Assembly (NCBI RefSeq): GCF_002104995.1
Contig: NW_024468253.1
Span: 124,001 to 188,000 of the forward strand
DNA length: 64,000 nucleotides
Source of the DNA: Linderina pennispora
Lineage: Eukaryota; Kickxellomycota; Kickxellomycetes; Kickxellales; Kickxellaceae
Reading direction: 5' to 3'
The position numbers and the translations under genes are program-made. A model generated the notes under the pieces. It had not been told where the DNA came from, did not search any database, and was given only the letters and a program-made list of their open reading frames with translations. Shown one piece after another: positions 1-11,597 of the stretch; the first letter of the stretch is position 1, and each line of letters starts with the position of its first letter.

Positions 1-901
1 ACGGCTCTCCTCGCCCTTTGCCCTCCTGCTCATTAACATCGCCCAGCATAGTGTTGAGCTTGCCAAATACAAACGTAACCAGCGTAAATAGCGTTGATTC
101 GGCAGCCTTGCGCAGCATCTCACTGAGGCGCATCTGGCAGCTCATGCTCAGCACCGTCTCCATGATCTCGCACACAACGACGTCAGTCAGATGGTGGCCG
201 CCAGGACTCAGGCACAACGGCACTGAGCACATTCAGGATCTGCATCAATACAGCCTCGTCAGATGCTGCATCGGTTGCCTCGAACCGACACTGCGTTACC
301 GCACGAGCTAGCTCCAGGAACACGGGCGCTGCTGCCGAGCGGCCAAAGTCAATGATCCCGTGGGCCAGAAACCGCTGCACGCTGACCAGAGTGCAGCGCG
401 TAATTGGCCCGGTTGTCTCTGCGTCGCGAATCACCAGCAGGAACGGATCGAGCAACTGCTGCGGGTCCATGGTGCGCGGATCCGACACTGCCATTGATTG
501 CCTCGCGCAAGAGCAGGAACGACTCGAGCATCATGATCCGGCTAACTGCATATGCATCGTCTTCGCTGTCGTCGTCCCTGGCTCCAAATGCCGCCATGCC
601 AATGCTTGCGCCAGCCTTGCCGAAGCTGCGTCGGCTGTTAAATTCGTCCATGTACTGCTTGATTTTGGCGCTGGTCCATACTGTGCTGTCCGTGCCCGGG
701 GCAGAGGGTGGTTCTAGCTTTGACTTGTGTAGGGCCTGGTGGAGCCCGGGCCAGCGGCTGCCGCCGACCCATCAGGGCGCCGATACCATCACGCTCAACC
801 ACTTCAGCCCACAGCGCATTCTTGCGTAGCTCCCGCACAACCGTGTCTATTTCGGCCTCAACCAGCAGCCGCCAGGCATCTGTCGACAATGCAGCAGTCA
901 T
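1..901 (-). CDS. GEA2: Sec7-family Arf guanine-nucleotide exchange factor (GEA1/GEA2/GBF1), N-terminal part
   Basis: N-terminal dimerisation/cyclophilin-binding region of the large Golgi Arf-GEF that loads Arf1 with GTP for COPI budding. The start is the ATG at 901-899. In order come a VVRELRKNALWAEV segment, a linker ending LHQALHKSKLEPP, DPFLLVIRDAETTGPIT, VSVQRFL, ASDEAVLMQILNVL, LSPGGHHLT, VCEIMETVLSM and MRLSEMLRKAAESTL; these match GBF1 in order and spacing. The gene runs off the left edge, so the Sec7 catalytic domain is not seen. Reading is continuous only if one extra base is skipped near 745, 490 and 207. At the last site the residues on both sides align to GBF1 without a gap, so it is not an intron. 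Divergent from eL18, with 325 bp between the start codons. Confidence 0.85.
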
Positions 902-1226
902 CCTTCAGTATGAGAGAAATATATGGAAAATAGTGTATGGTAGTGGAATTAGGACTAGAAAACAAGTGGTGATGCTGCCTAGCTGGAAAACGAGTCGGGT
1001 CTGCTGCCAGCAGCAGGGCGTCTGCGAGATGCATGTGTCGTGAGTTAATGGCGTGGCCCAATCATGTGCGACCGCTGATATCTGGGTTGCGAAAAATTAT
1101 ATCATCTGATCTAAAACGCTGGCAGTCCTGTGGGATTCAACCTCGGCTTTTTCCACACGCCCAGCGTAGAGCGCTTGACGAAACTTTCTTTCCAAAAAAT
1201 CCCAACTTTAGTTTATCGGATTCAAA
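902..1226. promoter_or_regulatory. Divergent intergenic region, Arf-GEF / eL18
   Basis: 325 bp lie between the start codons of the minus-strand Arf-GEF and the plus-strand eL18 gene, so both promoters must be here. The eL18 side has an AT-rich leader ending in tcaaaATG. I see no clear TATA box. Confidence 0.5.
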
Positions 1227-2269
1227 ATGGTAAAATATCGATGGATGCGGCGCGTTGGCGTTCTGAGGCATGAAGGCTGTGTCTGCGGGCTGAGATGGCA
1301 TGCGTTTTAGCGGACCGATGGATACGGGCGATCTGGCAGAGGACAGAGCGCAGAAATAATTTCTGCAGAGCCCATCGGGTGAAATTGACAGAGAGCTGAA
1401 TTTCGTGCTAGAGTTCGGGACCAGTGGGCGCCAATTGGGAGCGCGCTGCCATTTCACTCACTCGTTCCCAGCTGCAAACACCCCCACGTTCTGACCACCT
1501 ACGGCCAGAAACTGGGCGCTTTGTTTCAGAGGGGCATTTCGCGGAACGACGCAGAATCTCGCCCTGCACAACCCAGCCTTTGCCTCACGAGCAGCAACAC
1601 AGAAAGCCTAGCCTGCCTTTGAGCGGGAGAGATGGAAACAGAGCCCGCTTTATGATGGAACGCACCACAACTAACTCTGATGTGTCTGAACGACCACTGC
1701 CGTCCTTTTAGGGTATCGACATCGCCAAGAAGCACCAGCGGAACAAGAACCGTTCCGCTCCCGTGAGCGACAACGTCTACCTGCTGCTGCTGGTGAAGCT
1801 GTACCGCTACCTGGCTCGCCGCACTGACTCGAACTTCAACAAGGTCGTCCTGAAGCGCCTGTATATGTCGCGCATCAACCGCCCGCCCATGTCGCTGTCG
1901 CGCCTGGTGTCGCTGTCGAAGAACTCGGCTGCCCAGACCGTTGTCGTTGTCGGCACCATCACCGACGATGTCCGCCTGGAGGTTGTCCCCAAGATGTCGG
2001 TCGCTGCCCTGCACGTCACCAAGACTGCCCGTGCCCGCATCCTGAACGCCGGCGGTGAGATCCTTACCCTCGACCAGCTTGCTCTGCGCGCCCCGACTGG
2101 CTCCAACTGCCTGCTGCTCCGCGGCGAGCGCAACGCCCGTGAGGCCGTCAAGCACTTCGGCCGTGCCCCTGGTGTCCCTGACTCCAACACCAAGCCGTAC
2201 GTCCGCTCCAAGGGCCGCAAGTTCGAGCGCGCTCGTGGTCGCCGTGCCAGCCGTGGCTTCAAGGTCTAA
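1227..2269 (+). CDS. RPL18: 60S ribosomal protein eL18 (L18), two exons
   Basis: Large-subunit ribosomal protein eL18. The main exon (1712-2269) opens directly after a tttttag-type acceptor with [14 protein letters not shown] and continues through [27 protein letters not shown]-like and [11 protein letters not shown], ending [20 protein letters not shown]. It aligns to human eL18 from residue 2 to the end without a frameshift. Only the initiator Met is missing; I place it at 1227-1229, where ATG is followed directly by a donor (gtaaaat). That gives a 482-nt intron (1230-1711) with a ctaac branch point near 1672. A one-codon first exon is common for fungal ribosomal protein genes. The spliced protein is 186 aa (human 188). 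The exon 1 position is inference; the rest is clear. Confidence 0.93.
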
Positions 2270-2514
2270 ATTTCTCTCTCGGATCGCTCCTTTACTTTTT
2301 CTTTGTTCTCGAGCAAAAACAACGAGTGAACATTTTAATGTGTTCTGCAAATGTCCGCCCGTGGACTGAACATACATGGGTTTGCTGACTGGGTTGGGCT
2401 ACATCAAATGTGCTAGTATTAGGATGGCATATATTGGATGGTAATGGAGCGAATTGAAACGACTTGAAAACTAACATTTCACCTACTTCTGGGTGATGCT
2501 GCCATAGGGCAGAG

Positions 2515-4121
2515 TCATGAATGGCGAGGCTGTACAGGGCCTGGACGCGTGCCCTGCTTTGAGATGCTGGTAGCCTTGCGCAAGGCGCTGACACGCGACA
2601 GCACGGGCGGCATTGCAGCCGGCACCTGCGTGGATGCCTTCACCTGGTCCGATACCACGCCCTCCTCTTCGATCATCTCGCCAGCGTGGTGCTGGTTCAT
2701 ACGGCGCAGACCCAAGAATGATGGCCGCTTTGGCGGGAAGTATCTGGACGAGTTGTTGCTACGGCCGATCATCGCCAACGGTGTTGCTGCTGCTGTTGCT
2801 GCTGCTGGCGCCAGAGTTGGTGGGAGCCGCCATGACCGGCGAGTCCAGCAGCTGACTCGCCTGACTCGCTGTCAATATCGTCGCCAAGGGTCTCGAACAG
2901 CTCCGAGGCCACCAATAGCTCCGGGCTGGGCGTCCGGGACCGGTGAATCGGGATTCTCGGGGATCCGCATGTGCCTTTTGCTGAGAGCGCCGCGGATCTT
3001 GGCCTTGGCTGTGTGCAGCGTGGTTGGCCAGCAGACCAGAGTGCTTCCGGGCAGTACGCGGGGGCACCGGCGACTCGCCAGCAGCAATCGCTGGGTGATC
3101 GCCAGCATGGAGGCGGGACCCCGAGATTGTCTTGCAGAAGCTGACAGAGCGGCGCAGGATGCCAAGCCCAGCGCGTCTCACCAGCTCATGCAGACGCGTC
3201 GACGACTTCTCATTTGCGTGGTCGCTGGTCGTGTGCTGCGAGAACAAGCTGCAGCTATCCTCCCACCCTGACTTTGGCTTGCGCTCAGTGTTCTGGAACT
3301 TTAGGCTTCTTATCAGATTCCACGGTGATGCCGGGTGTGCCTTACGCTGCCTCTCGACATCGTCGGCGTTCGGGAACCCCGGGTGCGCAGTGGCAGTCAT
3401 GGGCCTTGCGATGTTGGCAGAGTGCCACAGCGATTCCTCGTAGATGTCGTAGATCTTGTGCTGGTCGAGCAGCGAGCGAGAGGCGCGGCTGATCCGCCGC
3501 GGCTGTTGTATATTAGGAACATCATACAAGTAGCGGGACGCCCGCTTGGCGTGCTCCTGCAGGGGTGCTGGCAAGGCAGCGCCGGTTGATGCGGTCGAAA
3601 ACGGGATGTGCATGGAGCCACGGTATGCGGCCTTGCTGCCAGGCAGTCCGCGCACGACGTTGGCCCAACCGGGCGCTTTCAGAAGCTCAGCCGACCCGTC
3701 CGATATGACAGTACTGGTTCCAGCAGAGTTGTCAGCCTCTGAGGATCCTGGCGACGATGTCGATGACTCAAATGACCTCTGCTGGTGGTAGTACGCGAGC
3801 GGCAACTCGTCGAGCGCCAGCACGCAGCTGAGCAGACCAGGAATGTTCCCGGGGTGCATTTGCTGCGACATTGCATTCTTGGTGTGTGTGGGGCGCATTG
3901 CAGGCATAGGCTCGTTTGCGTTGCTGAAAAGCAGGGCCGGGAGAGGAGGTTGTCGACTTGCTGATTCGCTTGTACTGGCTGCTACGCAAGCGTACTGGTG
4001 GTGAGGTGGGCCGAACAGCAGCTGCAGGACGAGACACGGATTCGGGGAACCGCCTTGGAGGAGAGGGGAAGGCAAAGAGATCAGGGGACGTGAGGGTAGG
4101 CATGTCTGGCTGCTCGTCCAT
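2515..4121 (-). CDS. Uncharacterised, largely disordered protein; reading frame interrupted
   Basis: Not recognised. The start is ATG 4121-4119 (MDEQPDMPTLTSPDLF). The N-terminus is Ser/Pro-rich, followed by a short ordered-looking stretch (GLLSCVLALDELPLAYYHQQ, then GWANVVRGLPGSKAAYRGSM) and a long low-complexity region rich in Ser, Arg and Gln. A 52-nt GT-AG intron at 3924-3975 joins the first two frames cleanly. Further frame changes near 3060, 2930, 2840 and 2780 are all in the +1 direction; I cannot tell introns from extra bases there because no homologue is known to me. The last segment (PPKRPSFLGLRRMNQHHAGE ... MIEEEGVVSDQ) looks coding and stops at 2515. It lies between eL18 (convergent) and Rae1 (same strand). 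Confidence 0.45.
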
Positions 4122-4538
4122 ATTCAGAGGGTTTGAGATGGAGGACCTATTTATTCCAGGAGAGATGTGCGAAACCAAAGCGTTGCGGAAGTATAGAGCT
4201 CCGGGTGATGTCGTCGTGAGTGAGGGTGCGCAATGCAAATGCTGATGATGCAGTGAGAAGAGATGTTGAAATGTGGGCACAGGCTGATATCCCAGAGTGA
4301 AAATAGAGAATGGGAGGGGAAGGAGATAGGAGCCAGCTGGAGACCGTGTGGGCGAGAGATTCTTGGAGGGTCCATTTTCTTCTGCAGGGTTGCAAACGTT
4401 GCTATATTACGTGGAGTATGCGGCTCGCCATACTTTTGCGCAATTTTTCGGCAACGTTTGGCCCAGCAACTCCCAAACATGTCCACAACAGTAATATTGG
4501 ATGGCAATCCTAATTCAAAGATCCTATGTAAAAACCAA
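4122..4538. other. Intergenic, 417 bp
   Basis: Between the end of Rae1 and the start of the disordered protein, both on the minus strand. It should hold the Rae1 3' end and the promoter of the downstream gene. No motif stood out. Confidence 0.4.
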
Positions 4539-5554
4539 TTACTTGGTCCGCGGCTTGACGTCCTCCTCGGCAATGGAGTGCAGGAAAATTGTGCTCTTGG
4601 TGGTGCCGTCGTTGTGCTGGAAGCCCTTGGACCAGTCGTACCCGGTGGCGTAGGCCAGGATTTTGCCGTCGCCACTGATAGTCGTCGACAGCACCGGCCC
4701 GCCCAGGTTGGTGAACGACTTGAGCTTTTGCCTGGCATCCTTGTCCCAGAACACGATCGACCCGTCGGAGCCAGCCGTGCAGAAGGTACCGGTCACGGGG
4801 TGCTGCGACATGGAGTTCACAGCGTGCACGCCAGGTGGCCATCGGGTCATCGGTCGTCCGATGGCATTTGAACGAGAAGTTCTTGTCCTTGAGCTTGTCG
4901 TCAATGTACTGCACGCCTACACGCCCCTCAATCGAGCCTACAGCGAACCCGTCCTTCTTTACAAAGCACGACAGGCTGCGCGTCTGCCACTTGAGTGGCG
5001 AGTCCAGGGTTTTGAACGGTTGCGTCGGGTTGTTCAGGTCAAACACGTGCACCTTGCGGTCCGCTGTGCCCACAACCATCAGTGGATGCAGCGAGTCCAT
5101 GGCATAGATACGCTCGTTCAGCGTCACCACGCCCAGCGGGCTCGGCTGCCGCAGGTCCCAGTACTTGACTGTCTTATCCCAGCTACCTGTCGCCACAATC
5201 GGTGATGCGTTGTCTCCCTCCACAAACCGGATGCACCGGATCGTGTCGTCGTGCTGCGCAATTTGCACCGCCTGTCCCGTCGCCACGTCTAGCATGCGCC
5301 CTGCCTTGTCAGCGCCACCAGATGCGACCTTTGTTCCGATCGCGGCTCCATGCACAGCACAGCGCCGGTGCCTCGTGCGAGTACGCTGCTTTGCCTGTTG
5401 ACGTCCCGTTGTTCTGGATGTCCCATACGCGCACCTGGTTGTCCCACGACGACCCAGCAAGCAGATATGAGTTCGGGCTGAACGCTATCTCGCTGACCGT
5501 GTCTGTCGGCGGCTGGCTGATTTCCGCATCCTTCGGGGGTTGTCTGAACATCAT
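4539..5554 (-). CDS. RAE1: WD40 mRNA export factor Rae1/Gle2
   Basis: Seven-bladed WD40 protein that binds Nup98 at the nuclear pore and acts in mRNA export. Starts ATG 5554 and ends at TAA 4541-4539, about 337 aa. Successive WD blades are visible: SEIAFSPNSYLLAGSSWDNQ, ASGGADKAGRM, IVATGSWDKTVKYWDLR, MVVGTADRKVHVFDLNNP, FAVGSIEGRVGVQYIDDK, FSFKCHR, TAGSDGSIVFWDKDARQKLK and YATGYDWSKGFQHN. The segments FSFKCHR, FWDKDAR and YDWSKG are diagnostic of Rae1. Two single extra bases, near 5325 (AAC AAAGG) and 4838-4845, break the frame; the conserved residues on both sides are adjacent to each other in known Rae1, so introns are excluded. No GT-AG intron was found. Confidence 0.93.
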
Positions 5555-6078
5555 TCCAATGATTTACTCTCCGTTGGCTAGATTTTTGGGTTCCTTAAAT
5601 GCCAAATGAGCTTTTTGCTTACGCGTCACCTCCTGTTTCCAGTAGAGTTGTCTAGAGCCTCAGCTGTGGCACAATTAATAAAAGAGCAGCTACCGAATTG
5701 AACAAGCGAATTGCTCGGAATAAAAAATTACAGTTTTTGGCAGTGAGTAGGGCAAAGGCGAAGGGCTGAGTGGGACAATACGTGGTCCAAAATTTGCTTT
5801 TTCAAAGTCTGCACACAGGCCTGCGTGATTGATTAACTTGGCGATCAGCCATTGCCACCTTTTGTCTTGAGGTGATGGAGTATGTGTTTATTGATGAGGT
5901 CTAGCACGAAACTACTATATGGTGTTTTTTTACAAAGGGCTTTTAGTACAAGATGGTTTATGATTTTTTTTCAGGGGTTTTGCTTGTGTTTTCTGCTTCG
6001 GGCTTTGCGAGCGAGCGAGAGCGCGAGAGAGCGAGGAAAGAGGGAATGTGCCAGCCCCATCATCAGCGGCTGCAGTGT
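5555..6078. other. Intergenic, 524 bp
   Basis: Between two minus-strand genes. AT-rich around 5700-5990 with T-runs and a short GCGAGCGAGAG purine repeat at 6000-6035. It presumably carries the Rae1 promoter. No gene seen. Confidence 0.4.
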
Positions 6079-6924
6079 CTACTGGACAACACCAACAGGC
6101 ATTTCGGCCGTGTGGAACGACTCGGCAATGCTCCTGGCGCTATCATCATCAACTGCGCCAAACTCATCATCAGCAAACTCGTCGTCATCAAACTGCTGCG
6201 CGTACGCTGCCGCCGCAGCATCGTTGATTTCCCAAACAAGACTGCTGGCAGCAGGACCAAAACTCTATCAGCGAGTCTGCGTACAGCTTGCGAGTTTCAC
6301 TCAGCATCTGCGTGATGCCCGCATTCTTCTGCAGGCACCCGACTATGCACTGAAGGGTGTTGAAATACAGCTCGCCGTCCTGGGGCAGTGCTCTGCGCAG
6401 CGTATCAAATGGCTCTAGGCCAAGTCCGCATTCCTGCATGATGTTGGTCTCGAATCTGGCAAAGTTGACAAACAGCTGGATACCAGGGTACACTGGCTCA
6501 AGCTGCCCGAGACACGCGTCTAGGCCATCCACCGTGTCATCATTGGCCAATGTCGTCAAACTGCAGCGCAGAAATCAGCTTTCCCAGGTCCTGGCCACCG
6601 AGATTGAAGGGCGTAAGGCGGCGCAAAAAATAGTATGTACCGCACAGGTTGGCGAGACCGACAGCGTAAGTGTGGTCCTTTACGGCCTGGTTCCAAGCGC
6701 GTTCCAGGGTAGTGCGCTCGGGCGTGGCAGGCAGCTTGGAAATATCCAACGTCTGCTTGAGTGCTGGAACAAAGGCCTGGGCGGTGAGACGCAGGCGCGT
6801 AGGCGATTCCACTAGACAGGGCCAGGAGGTGGCCGAATGCATCGGGCGCACTGGTCGCGCCCCAGAGTGCCTGGTCGGCCCAGATAAGTGACTTGTACGC
6901 TTGATACAGCGGAGTGAGGACCAT
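6079..6924 (-). CDS. Uncharacterised protein, alpha-helical with acidic C-terminal tail
   Basis: Not recognised. Starts ATG 6924 (MVLTPLYQAYKSLIWADQAL) and stops at TAG 6081-6079, about 280 aa after removing three extra bases (near 6816, 6548 and 6257). The body looks fully helical: LTAQAFVPALKQTLDISKLP, YFLRRLTPFNLGGQDLGKL, YPGIQLFVNFARFETNIMQE. The C-terminus is acidic (AQQFDDDEFADDEFGAVDDD). Reading across the joins gives smooth amphipathic sequence, which supports one protein rather than three. No signal peptide or membrane segment. Divergent from NELF-C/D across 1.1 kb. Confidence 0.6.
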
Positions 6925-8066
6925 GGTTGGTAGTGCTAGTGCTAGTGCTATATGCTAATGAGGTTGACTAGTAAGTGAGGGAAGGGGATAGTGGTAAAGA
7001 AAGGCGGAGAGTGATAGTCGAGTTTGGCACTCATTAACAAGGCTTTATACAGTGTTCCATGCCCCCTCATCCTTGCGTGGCCAAAGCAGCTAATGTTTTG
7101 CATTTGGCACAGCCGGTGCAAATCAATGCATCCTCACAAATGTGTGCGAAAGAGCAGCACAAGCAGCGAATGGTCATACTGGATGATTGTGTCGGGAGGG
7201 AACTGCGCAACACATGACCCGCCAGCGGCAAACAACAATCTGCAGCTGCAGACTACGGCGAAATCCCACCGGTAAATTCCTGGTCAGCGTGCTGACAGCT
7301 GCCCTTGCTTTTCTGTAAAAGACGGCTGTAGTGATGGGGTACATGTGTAGCCTCTTACCTGCGCCGCAGCATGTATACGCAGCCCAGACCTGGCCTTCAA
7401 ACCGCAGCTGACACCGGAGCACCACTACTTGGAAGTAGGCAAGCTACTTGGCGGCCTGCCATCATTCGCAAGCCACTGCCAGGCACGGCTGTGAACGAAC
7501 AAGTCACGGGAGGAGGTGGTTCAGAAAACACATTGTGTCATCGACTCGGCTCAGAACGAACCGACACTTTAGCTCGTATTAAGAAAACTCTGTCGCTTCG
7601 GACTTTGCAACCACAGCGTCGCGATATCCATCCCTCCTCCTCAATTACTTCGCATTTGCCTGAATTTTTCACTTTTTTCCCATTGCCACCAGTTGTCCAC
7701 GTACCGTCGCCACACTGCATCGCGTGTTGTTTATTTAGTTTTGTTTTCAAGGGTCGTGCTGCTTCTTCCCCTTGTTTTTCTTTTTACTTGGCAAAAGGCA
7801 AAGAGAAACAACACGCAATTTGAACCTTCAAGAACAACTCCGTCGGAAACAAAAGGCCTGCACGGTTGAAGTAGTGGCATTGCTGATCTAGCCTGGTCCC
7901 TACGTCATACTAGTTCTGTATAATAAACACCACAACACCCTCTGCACAAAGGTAGTCCCAGTGCGGTATTGCCTTGGACTTTCGCCTACTCTTCTCGAGA
8001 AGCATTTCGCTAACGAGAAACGCAGTCGGGACATCGCCCTTTCAACACCCACCACCCAGGATCTTC
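6925..8066. promoter_or_regulatory. Divergent intergenic region upstream of NELF-C/D, 1.14 kb
   Basis: Separates the start of the unknown minus-strand gene from the NELF-C/D start. A short GTGCTA tandem (6931-6951) lies in the leader of the minus gene. Nothing else was recognised; small open frames here have no coding character. Confidence 0.4.
6931..6951. repeat. 6-bp microsatellite TAGTGC x3.5
   Basis: TAGTGC repeated three and a half times directly upstream of the ATG at 6924 on the minus strand, within that gene's 5' leader. Confidence 0.8.
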
Positions 8067-10035
8067 ATGTCATCCATGTCATCCATGGATGTCGATGCCA
8101 GTATTTCCAGAGCAATGAACACTGTTCTGACAGAGACTGAGCGAAAGCAGTTAGCTCAGGAGGAGTCTAAAAATGAGTTTTCACAACAAGGTAATTTTCC
8201 CGAGAAATCCAGATGATTAGCGGTGAGGTGGTTGTGCATGCTGCATTAGCACATAGCGGTGCGCTTGTGTATTTTCTTGGGCATCCCTGTATCTGAATTG
8301 CTAACATCTTTCCCACTTTAATCTGTAGATGCTATCATGGAGCCGACGACAGTGGCATTTGTAAATCAGTACCTTGAGGCGGGTGGCGCGCCGTTCAACA
8401 TCATGCACCTGCTAATGTCGAGCTACGAGGGGCTGGCAGCTATGGCGAACATGGTCGCGCACGATATTCTCGGGACATATGGCGCCGATGAAAAGACGGC
8501 AATTCTCGAGACGCTGAACAGCAAGATCGTCGAGAGCTTTGACTATCAGTCGGCAGATCGGGAATTCGAGTCGTCGCATCCAGCTGCCCGAGTACATTGG
8601 TTCGATGCTTCCGCACCAGTTCTGGCGAAAGACAATCTACCGGCTCAGCGAGCGATACCCAAAGAGCACGATGCTCAGTGCGTCGATACAGTATATTGCC
8701 GACCAGGGCTATCAGGCAGAGATGACATCGCTCAACTCCGCATCGCTTCACACCCACGTGTTTTACTCGCTGCTGGCTGAATGCTTCGAGAAGGTGGCAC
8801 CCGCAGATGACGACATAATCAAGGAACGCCTACGTGAACTGGTCAAACTGGTGTGTCGGCGCGAGCAGACATATGTGGTTGCGCAGTACGTGCTGCGGAA
8901 TGTACGGCGGCGGGCTGGTGTTGGTGCCGCAGCACTGGCTCGCATCGAGGATGAGCTGGAGGCCGAGATGCTGGAATCATACGGCAGGACCGCAGCTGGT
9001 GATCAATATCCGCCTGCTGCTCGAGGGTTTGTGGTGGGCGGCAACGACTCGGTGGCAAACGCAGTGGCATCGATCATCCAGAGCGGACATGCAGCGCCTG
9101 GTGACGTAGTCTCGTTGTACAAGCAGTTCCACGCGGCACATACCAACAGGGCCGGGGATGCAGCATCGATACCACCAGTGCATATACTCCGCAACGACCG
9201 CGTGATGCTACCCATCATTGAGCAGGTGTTTGGCCATTTGTGGCACAGCACGCAGTTCAATGAGCGCACCGATCTGATGGATAAATACATCTGGCTCATC
9301 GCATACGGCACGCTGTGCACTGGCGACGGCACCCGTGCGGACGAGGAAGACGGTACCACCATCAGTCAGCTCGTGGACCAGCTCAAGGAGATCCGTACTG
9401 GACTGCCGATCAGCCCCCCGCAGACGCTGCTAAACAAAGTAGTGCGCAAGGTGCTCGAGTGGATTTCGGTACCTATTCTGGCACGGATCGTGCTCCTGTG
9501 GGTGCGCGGTGTCATTAGCTACAGCGATTTCTCTTTCTACCAGCTGTACTATCGCACCTCAGAAGCGCCGGTTCCACTGCTTCTGCTCGAGGAGATTGCA
9601 TACCGGCACCCACTGCAGAAGCCGCAGGTGTTTGCTGCATATTGCGAGAGCTTTGAGTCGAAGGTGCCTGGCTTCCCAGCCGAGAAGCAGATCAAGCTGC
9701 AGAAGGCGGTGATTAACCGCATGGCGGTGCTGGTGCAGCTGGACTACTCGGCGCCTGTGCTGCGGTACTTTGACAACAACTCCGAGTACATGGACGAGAG
9801 TATCGTGGTGTATTTCATCCAGCGCACGTTGCAGCAGTTTGAGCCGCCGTACCCGTCTGAATTCGCCAAGCCTATGACCAAGCTGATCGTGCGCGCCTGG
9901 AACGGTGTCAAGGTTGCCGCCGAGAAGGAAAAGGCCCATGTGCGGGTGTTCCTGGCTGCAATGGCGGGCACAGACGGTGTGGCCCGCCGGTTGCTGCAGT
10001 CGCTGCCAGAGCCCGTGTCGCCTGTCGCTGAGTAG
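8067..10035 (+). CDS. NELFCD: Negative elongation factor C/D (NELF-C/D, TH1-like)
   Basis: Homologue of NELF-C/D, the subunit of the NELF complex that holds RNA polymerase II in promoter-proximal pausing with DSIF. Exon 1 is 8067-8190 (MSSMSSMDVDASISRAMNTV), the intron is 8191-8328 (GT-AG, 138 nt) and exon 2 is 8329-10035, giving about 609 aa (human 590). Collinear matches include IMEPTTVAFVNQYLEAGGAP, FWRKTIYRLSERYPKSTML, IQYIADQGYQAEMTSLNSAS, LVKLVCRREQTYVVAQYVL, GDVVSLYKQFHAA, DKYIWLIAYGTLC, LARIVLLWVRGVISYSDF, APVPLLLLEEIAYRHPLQKP and QQFEPPYPSEFAKPM. They run in the same order as human TH1L over the whole length. One extra base near 8565-8590 interrupts the frame after FDYQSADREF. The family is missing from budding and fission yeast. 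Confidence 0.88.
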
Positions 10036-11597
10036 TAACCTATTGGAATAACAGACATAGCAAAAGTTGGCATTAAATGTGGCATTGCTCGTAAGATGCA
10101 AAAGAGATTGGCAGGTAGTGACGGGCGCACGGCGTGCATGAAGCCATGCGCTGTCGTCCCTGGTGGTGCAACTAGCTCGAAGGCAGGCGGTCCGCCAGAC
10201 AGGCTTCCCTTTATTTTGTTTGTATAGCGGATCGGCGCATGCTGCATCACGTACTGCTGTCGCTGCCAATCTGCGCATTGTTCGAGCAAATACAAGAATG
10301 CCACTTCTCCCAAACGACATACCGGTTCCATGCATAGGAACGGCAGATGTGTAGAAACCAAGAGCATGTGCCCCACTCCCAGTATCGGTCCAAGCCGGTT
10401 GCTGCTGGGCACCTTTGGTTCGCACCTTTGGACAGTACAGAGCACAGCCCTTGCCTGGAGGACTATATCCGCTCCACCATCCCCACCAGAGCCCTAGCAG
10501 CGGGACACTACCGCATTAGCCCATGCGGCCACCCTGCGGTGGGCGCATGGTGAGGAGCCTTGCCAGCTGTGCGACGCTTTGTGTACTCCGCACCCAAAGA
10601 CTGGGCGTGATGAGCTGAGGTTGGTCCAACAAATAGGCAATTTATGCGAAATACACACGGACCCTCATTGGATTGGGATCTGCCTGGCAAGCCCGGAGTG
10701 CGCGAAGCTTATTCCCCGGTCCCAGGCTCCGCGTTTGTAAGCAGGTGTGGCCCGGCCACGCTTTAGCCGTGGAGTAAAGGATCGAATCATGGGCATGGCT
10801 CCCGGACACTACGGATAATAACCCTGAATCGTTTCTTGTTTGCCCAGACACGAGACTGACCCGTTTTGTACCTGCTGCCCAGTAGAACACCCTATAGAAC
10901 ACAGTGGTGTGCTGCCAGCCCCGACGCACAGCTGTGGTTCTGCTTGGCGGCTTGTGGATATGCTCTTGTGCTGGCTCAGAGAATCGATGGCGCTGCATGA
11001 TGCTCAGTCAGGACGGAGTGCCTATAAATATCCACCTTGTGCAACCGCAGCCTACGGCAAAAAATATCACGCTAACAGGACATTCTTACCTGCCAATATC
11101 AAGCACCTCGGCGCATTAATGTCCAAGCGAATACGCGAACCAGTCTAGCGAGAGCAGACAGAAAACCGGCCTCCACGTGTCTCATGATCCACCGCTGCTT
11201 TTTATTCCGTCCTCTTGTGCGCGGTGGGCAGAGGACCAGAGGTCAGTGTGCATTTGCATGCATGCCATTTTCGGTGCTCTTTATTGCGGTCTTCTCTCGA
11301 AAACTGGGCCAGGCTCTGCTGTGGTTTGCACGAAAGAAAAGGCACGGAGAGGAGCCTGCCTGTGCGTGTGCGGGTTTAGTCGCAAGGGAGCAAATTCTCC
11401 TTTTTGTGCATGTCCGTCGCGTGTGTTTAAAAGGGACAAGGACTGGCGCTCAGACAAAATCGGCTCTGAGCTTGTATATCGCTTTTCTTTTTCCTTTTGT
11501 TGTCTTTTTTCAAACTGCGCAATTCTCCTTGCCCATCCCTTTACTTTCATATACAGCAATTATTAGTACCCTTCTTATATAGCTTTCCTTCCTGATA
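10036..11597. other. Gene-poor stretch, 1.56 kb
   Basis: From the NELF-C/D stop to the next start. The second half (11,170-11,597) is T-rich with pyrimidine tracts and reads as promoter and 5' leader of the 11598 gene. Open frames of up to about 130 codons here lack any recognisable domain and overlap on several frames, so I do not call them. Confidence 0.4.

Noticed and set aside
1526-2377. Open frame of 283 codons antisense to eL18
   Set aside because: Entirely explained as a shadow of the highly biased eL18 coding sequence.
10840-11148. Possible 102-aa gene with a TATA-like element inside
   Set aside because: Composition is not coding-like, and the region reads better as the distal promoter of the 11598 gene.
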